DNA of 64,000 nt, from positions 38,791-102,790 of the forward strand of contig JAUYAO010000026.1 of NCBI GenBank assembly GCA_030692565.1. The letters run 5' to 3'. Every line of letters starts with the position of its first letter. The first letter of the stretch is position 1. The notes beneath the pieces are model-generated. The model saw nothing but the letters and a program-made list of their open reading frames with translations. It was not told the origin of the DNA and ran no database searches. The stretch is from Nitrospira sp. (GTDB taxonomy: Bacteria > Nitrospirota > Nitrospiria > Nitrospirales > Nitrospiraceae). Both the position numbers and the translations under genes were made by a program. Positions 60,122 to 64,000 of this stretch are shown here, one piece after another.

Positions 60122-63100
60122 TTATTGCCGCTCGGCCGCCTTTAGCCAATCGTTGATGGAATTCACTCCCAATGACAACAGCAAATCTTGCACCGATACC
60201 ACGCGTCGAAGCATCGCGCCATGGTCGGATTCTTCCCGTTCCTCGGCTTCGGAAAAAAGCCGGGTCATTAGCTGGACAAGTCGATTTTCATGGTCGTAAA
60301 AGTACGGCTTGGCATGACTGACATAAGCCAAGTAAATCTCGGTTGCGGCTAAGGCGAGCTCTGGATCGCGCTGCGAAATGACGTTGAGCCATTCATCAAA
60401 TCCGAACAGTCGGTGATGTTTGTGTTCTCTATCGTTTTCAAACACTCTAAAGCAGAGACGTATCAATTCTATTGGGATAGAGATGGCCTGCGCATTGTCC
60501 CGAAAGATGTTGTCTACTTGTCGAGCGACTGCCACTGCATGAGGGCCGTCTGCTTTCAGGCCCGCCTCGATACCTGCAAGGCATTGCTCGCGATGACGTT
60601 TGATATTTACAGGGTGGCTCCAAACGCGAGCTGCCCCTTGCCAAGCTTCGGCAATCTCTAGAGTGTTCAATTCACTAAGCAATTCGGCAGAGTCGATATG
60701 CCCCGTCAGAGCGGCCAAGGCCGAAATGCGCCCCCAAGTTTCCATGTCTTCCTTGCTGCCCTCACGACAGATGCGCTCAAGTAAGGGGGCAACTTTCTGA
60801 AAGTGATCGTGATAGGCGTAATAAAGACAACGTTCGGCGGATTGCCAAAGTCCCATAGCATCCTGCATGGCAAGATGAAATAATTCCCAGCCCAACTCGG
60901 GGTTCCGGCTTTGGAGGTATGGCAAACGTTGCAGCATCAGGGCGCGGATTGCAGGGTGTTTGTTGCTGGCAAATCGACGTAGCGCGTGCGGCAACAACTC
61001 GGGCAGTGCAATGCCACGCTCTTCAAGATTGTTGGCCGAAATCATCAAGGCTTCAGCAACATTTCCGCTCATCATATTGATACCGGTGGTAAGCAAATCG
61101 ACCGAATCTCCATGGATGGTGCTTTCTTCCCTAAGCTCTTCAAAGCCGGTTGCCAAGTACGCCAGCCGTGCAGCAGTGTGTGTATCCTGGATGACATGTG
61201 CGCAGGCTTCCAGAGCCTTGGCTGTGGAGCGATTGAGTTGCCAGTGGATGAGGTGTCTTTCCAGCTCGTCAAGGATTTGACTCCCCAAGGCAGGAGCATC
61301 GGGCTCTTCACGCGGTATCCAAGTGCCGTTGGATTGCAAGTTGCCATAGCGATGCGCCAGGTAGGTGGCGATGCCGTCCATGATGTCGTCCCGAAAACCT
61401 GCTGAAATATCGGCCCAATGCGCGATCATCAATCCCAAGAATCGCGATGGGTGTCGAGACGACGCCTCGCGCAGTTGCAGACCAACCTCTCGCTTTCCTC
61501 CGATTAAGAAATTATCGAAATCGCGGTCGTAGTCAGCGTAATGCGCCAGCAAACGAATTACGCCGTCATCGCTGATATCCAGAAATACCTCAAATGAAAA
61601 TGGAGCGGAGACCATGCCGCCCCGCACGTCGATGGACGGCTGTCGAACCAATGGCCCATTTGTTTTCTCGTATGCATCTAGCATTGCTTGCGCTTCCGCC
61701 GAGCGTAGGTGGCATGGGATGGCGGATATGTATTCTGCTCGCTTCTTCAACATCCACGAACATGTGGCCGCATCTGTTGCGGATTCCTCCCATACGGCTT
61801 GTATTGCCGCCATCACTGCATCTTGTGTGGCGTCATCAAGGCATATGTATGCTGACCGGATAAGTGTGCACAATTCGAAAGAAAGCTCGAATTCCAGTAA
61901 GTTTTCGTCACACAGCAGGCGTCCTATCAAATCTAGATTGTGTTCCGGTGAATTTGTGACAGCAAGGACAGCGAAATAACACAATGCACCTTCGTGGTTA
62001 AAGCACAGGCGCTCCCGGTTCTTCTGCCACCAGTCGGAGTGTTTTTTGGCGTGATCGAGAATGGCCGCCTCAATCGCATCCAGCAGAATCCGTTCACTGT
62101 CTATGTATGAATCATCGGTCTGTGTGTGGGTATCACCATATGAGGTATTGCGCAGGTACCCACTGCGATAGCCTATTTGGGTCTTGCCATAGTGCGATGA
62201 CTGGATTTGGCTCCACTGCTCGAGTGCTTCCAACGCTAAATCAAGGAGGACGGTGGATTGCACCATCCGTTGTTTCAGGAAGTTGTCGTTCTTATCTCTA
62301 AATTCATGGGGCTGGCAATGTAGTTTGTTGTCAAAGTGAAACTTTATTACGTCGTCTTTGCTGATGTCGCCAGCGATATAGCGCCATAGCAATTTGTCAT
62401 CAACAGCGTCAGTGGCTACACAGCGCGCGACAGCATGACCCAAGAGACTATGCTCTGACTTCGGCATGCTGAGTAGATGCTCTAGCAAGGGCACAACCAA
62501 CGGCAAATTCTCTGCTTGGAATTCGGATAGAGAAATCTCTAATTGCGCGGCGATTCCATTGGCATCCAGCCAGGCCAGAGCCAAGGCATCCATCCAGAAA
62601 CTCAGCACTCCTGCGGCATCGCCATTTTTCCACTGCGCTACCCGATGCACATGCGCTGTAAACCCCTCGGCATCCCGCGTATCTTTCAAAACAGGAACTA
62701 GGTGGGCGAACCAGAAACGGTGCCACTCAATCGCTGCTGCTTGGGTGTAAATCACTTGAAACACTTCACGGTGTGTATTTCGCAAGTCACGGATCAAGGA
62801 CCAGTCGTCATCCTGTGGTATTTGCTGGGCAAACGATTCAGCAACCAAACGCCGGATATGAAAGGCGGCGCTACCAGTTAATACCGCACGTATTTGTTTC
62901 CTGAGCTCGCGGCGATCCCCAGTTGCCAACTGAGCAACGAAGCTGCGGATGCTTGGGCGCACGAATGGTACAGGCGGTAAGTCGTTTATGAACTCATTGA
63001 GCGTACAGCCCTTGCGCACGGCTCCACTTATTACCAGTACGTCCAGCAGGGTTTGATGACCGAAGGTCACGTTTCCATCGTGGGTTTTTTGCAGTACGTT

Positions 63101-63786
63101 GAGGCTGTTCAGCCGCCGCAGGATGTCCTGCGACGCGCCGAGGCGCTGATGAGGAATCGACAGGCTACGTGCTTTCAGCATTACATCAGCGATGGCTTCA
63201 ATCGATTGCATCGCTGCGTCCCCCAGCGCGGGATCGGCCCGCACGATGGTATCGAGGTAGCGTTGTGCCAGCGCTTGGCTGGTCACCACGTTGAAGCTGC
63301 CTTCATGCTGGGCCAGTTCGACAAATAGAGCCAGTTCTCGGGGATTCCGGATCAGTTCACGGGTGATGGTATCAATATTGGTTGAATCGATTCTGAAGTT
63401 GTCGAGTAACGGCGCAATTTCAGTCTCCCAGTCAAGCGGCGGGCACTGCAATTCGCAATCCCATTGCCGTGCGGCAATGCGCCGGTCGTATTTGCGGTCA
63501 AAGTTGCGGCAAGCTGTGATAACAGTGACATTGGGAATCAGCAGCAGCCGGTCAATTTGTGCCAGGAAGTACGTCAATATGTCGTGTTCGCGGGCGATGG
63601 ATAAGACGTCCAGTGAGTCGATGACCACAACCACATGCGTGTTTTCCGCCAAGCGGGCGACCTGTTCTACCCATTGTTCTGGCAGGCCCTGTGCCTGGCG
63701 TTCCCGCGCCGTCGCCAGGTCAGCGAATTCGCGTGACTGGATGAAGAGCGGCACAAGGTCCGTTCGAGTTTGCATGCACTGCTCTA
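60122..63786 (-). pseudogene. STAND-like NTPase of possible defence type, 5' end removed by IS630
   Basis: About 1,220 residues remain. The N-terminal part has Walker B VVVVIDSLD and a sensor-like VTVITACRNFDRKYD, as in NACHT/STAND NTPases. The Walker A and any effector domain, which should precede it, are missing. The long remainder (about 250-1217) is alpha-helical, with repeat-like segments (ALEACAHVIQDTHTAARLAY; HPAIRALMLQRLPYLQSRNP) as in a target-sensing superstructure. The frame stays open up to a TA at 63785-63786, where an IS630-type element begins. Base use differs from the flagellar genes. The overall layout resembles defence NTPases such as Avs, but the family is not established here. 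Confidence 0.7.
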
Positions 63787-64000
63787 GTGTCCTGTCTCTG
63801 AAGTCCGTGGAATAAGTTGTGCCTCGCTGGTGTCCTCAGGTATCGAAGGGAGGACGCCCTGCGAACGGGACGACCGACAGCTCCGCTGACCTTGACGACA
63901 ACTGAACGAGAGACCTTGCAGCAGTGGACGCGCCGCCCGAAACCCGCTCAGGCGTTGGCGCAACGGGCCCGGATTATTCTGACCTGTGCCGAGGGGCAGA
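63787..64000 (+). mobile_element. IS630-family element, left end (continues past the window)
   Basis: A terminal sequence GTGTCCTGTCTCTG starts right after the TA at 63785-63786; IS630 elements insert at TA. The left flank is the interrupted NTPase gene. Only 214 bp of the element are in the window, including the start of its transposase. Confidence 0.75.
63817..64000 (+). CDS. IS630-family transposase, N-terminal part (cut by window edge)
   Basis: The frame reads ALRTGRPTAPLTLTTTERET, then LQQWTRRPKPAQALAQRARI and ILTCAEGQ, the N-terminal helix-turn-helix region of IS630-type transposases. The start is not settled: a TTG at 63817 and a CTG at 63859 (the position where most relatives have Met) are in frame. 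The DDE catalytic domain lies beyond the window. Confidence 0.8.
   Translation, partial: MCLAGVLRYRREDALRTGRPTAPLTLTTTERETLQQWTRRPKPAQALAQRARIILTCAEGQ

Overview
The window looks like a chromosome segment from a moderately GC-rich Gram-negative bacterium with P- and L-ring flagella and sigma-54-dependent flagellar control. Protein character and gene set suggest the phylum Nitrospirota, probably Nitrospira. That assignment rests on general resemblance and was not tested by any search.

Region 1 (1-35.2 kb, almost all minus strand) is one continuous flagellar locus. Reading in the direction of transcription, from high to low coordinates: a FleQ/FlrA-like sigma-54 activator; an operon with a secreted TPR protein, a cytoplasmic histidine kinase, a second sigma-54 response regulator, then flgB-flgC-fliE-fliF-fliG-fliH-fliI-fliJ-motE; fliK-flgD-flgE, closed by a strong terminator; fliL-fliM-fliN-fliO-fliP-fliQ-fliR-flhB-flhA-flhF-flhG-fliA; a degenerate GGDEF membrane protein; and flgF-flgG-flgA-flgH-flgI-flgJ, the last cut by the window edge. 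This covers basal body, export gate and ATPase, switch, rod, rings, hook, placement GTPases and sigma-28, but no filament, hook-associated or motor genes. I see three good and one weaker sigma-54 promoter ahead of these operons. A shared palindrome, GTCAR-N4-YYGACGG, lies 70-125 bp upstream of three of them. The fliH gene is unusual: it encodes an intact response-regulator receiver domain fused to FliH.

Region 2 (35.3-43.5 kb) is a decayed genomic island inserted in a tRNA-Thr(TGT) gene. The 3' end of the tRNA is duplicated as a 76-bp direct repeat 7.3 kb away (75/76 identical). Between the copies lie a broken tyrosine integrase, a REP-associated tyrosine transposase with perfect 24-bp inverted ends sitting in an IS3 orfA, a broken thermonuclease, several small secreted, lipo- and membrane proteins, a VapBC toxin-antitoxin pair flanked by a diverged direct repeat, and a broken replication-initiator-like gene. 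A second integrase tail beyond the distal repeat points to tandem insertions.

Region 3 (43.6-58.6 kb) is mostly housekeeping: a QseE/QseG/QseF-like (GlrK/GlrR) sensory operon, clpB, a YifB/ComM ATPase, a Gfo/Idh/MocA oxidoreductase, a dienelactone-hydrolase-fold protein without its nucleophile, a stand-alone Lrp/AsnC ligand-binding domain, a DUF423 protein and several hypotheticals.

Region 4 (58.7-64.0 kb) is accessory again: a Phd/PIN toxin-antitoxin pair, a short RHS/TIG remnant, and a large STAND-like NTPase gene of defence type. An IS630-family element inserted at a TA dinucleotide has removed the 5' end of that gene.
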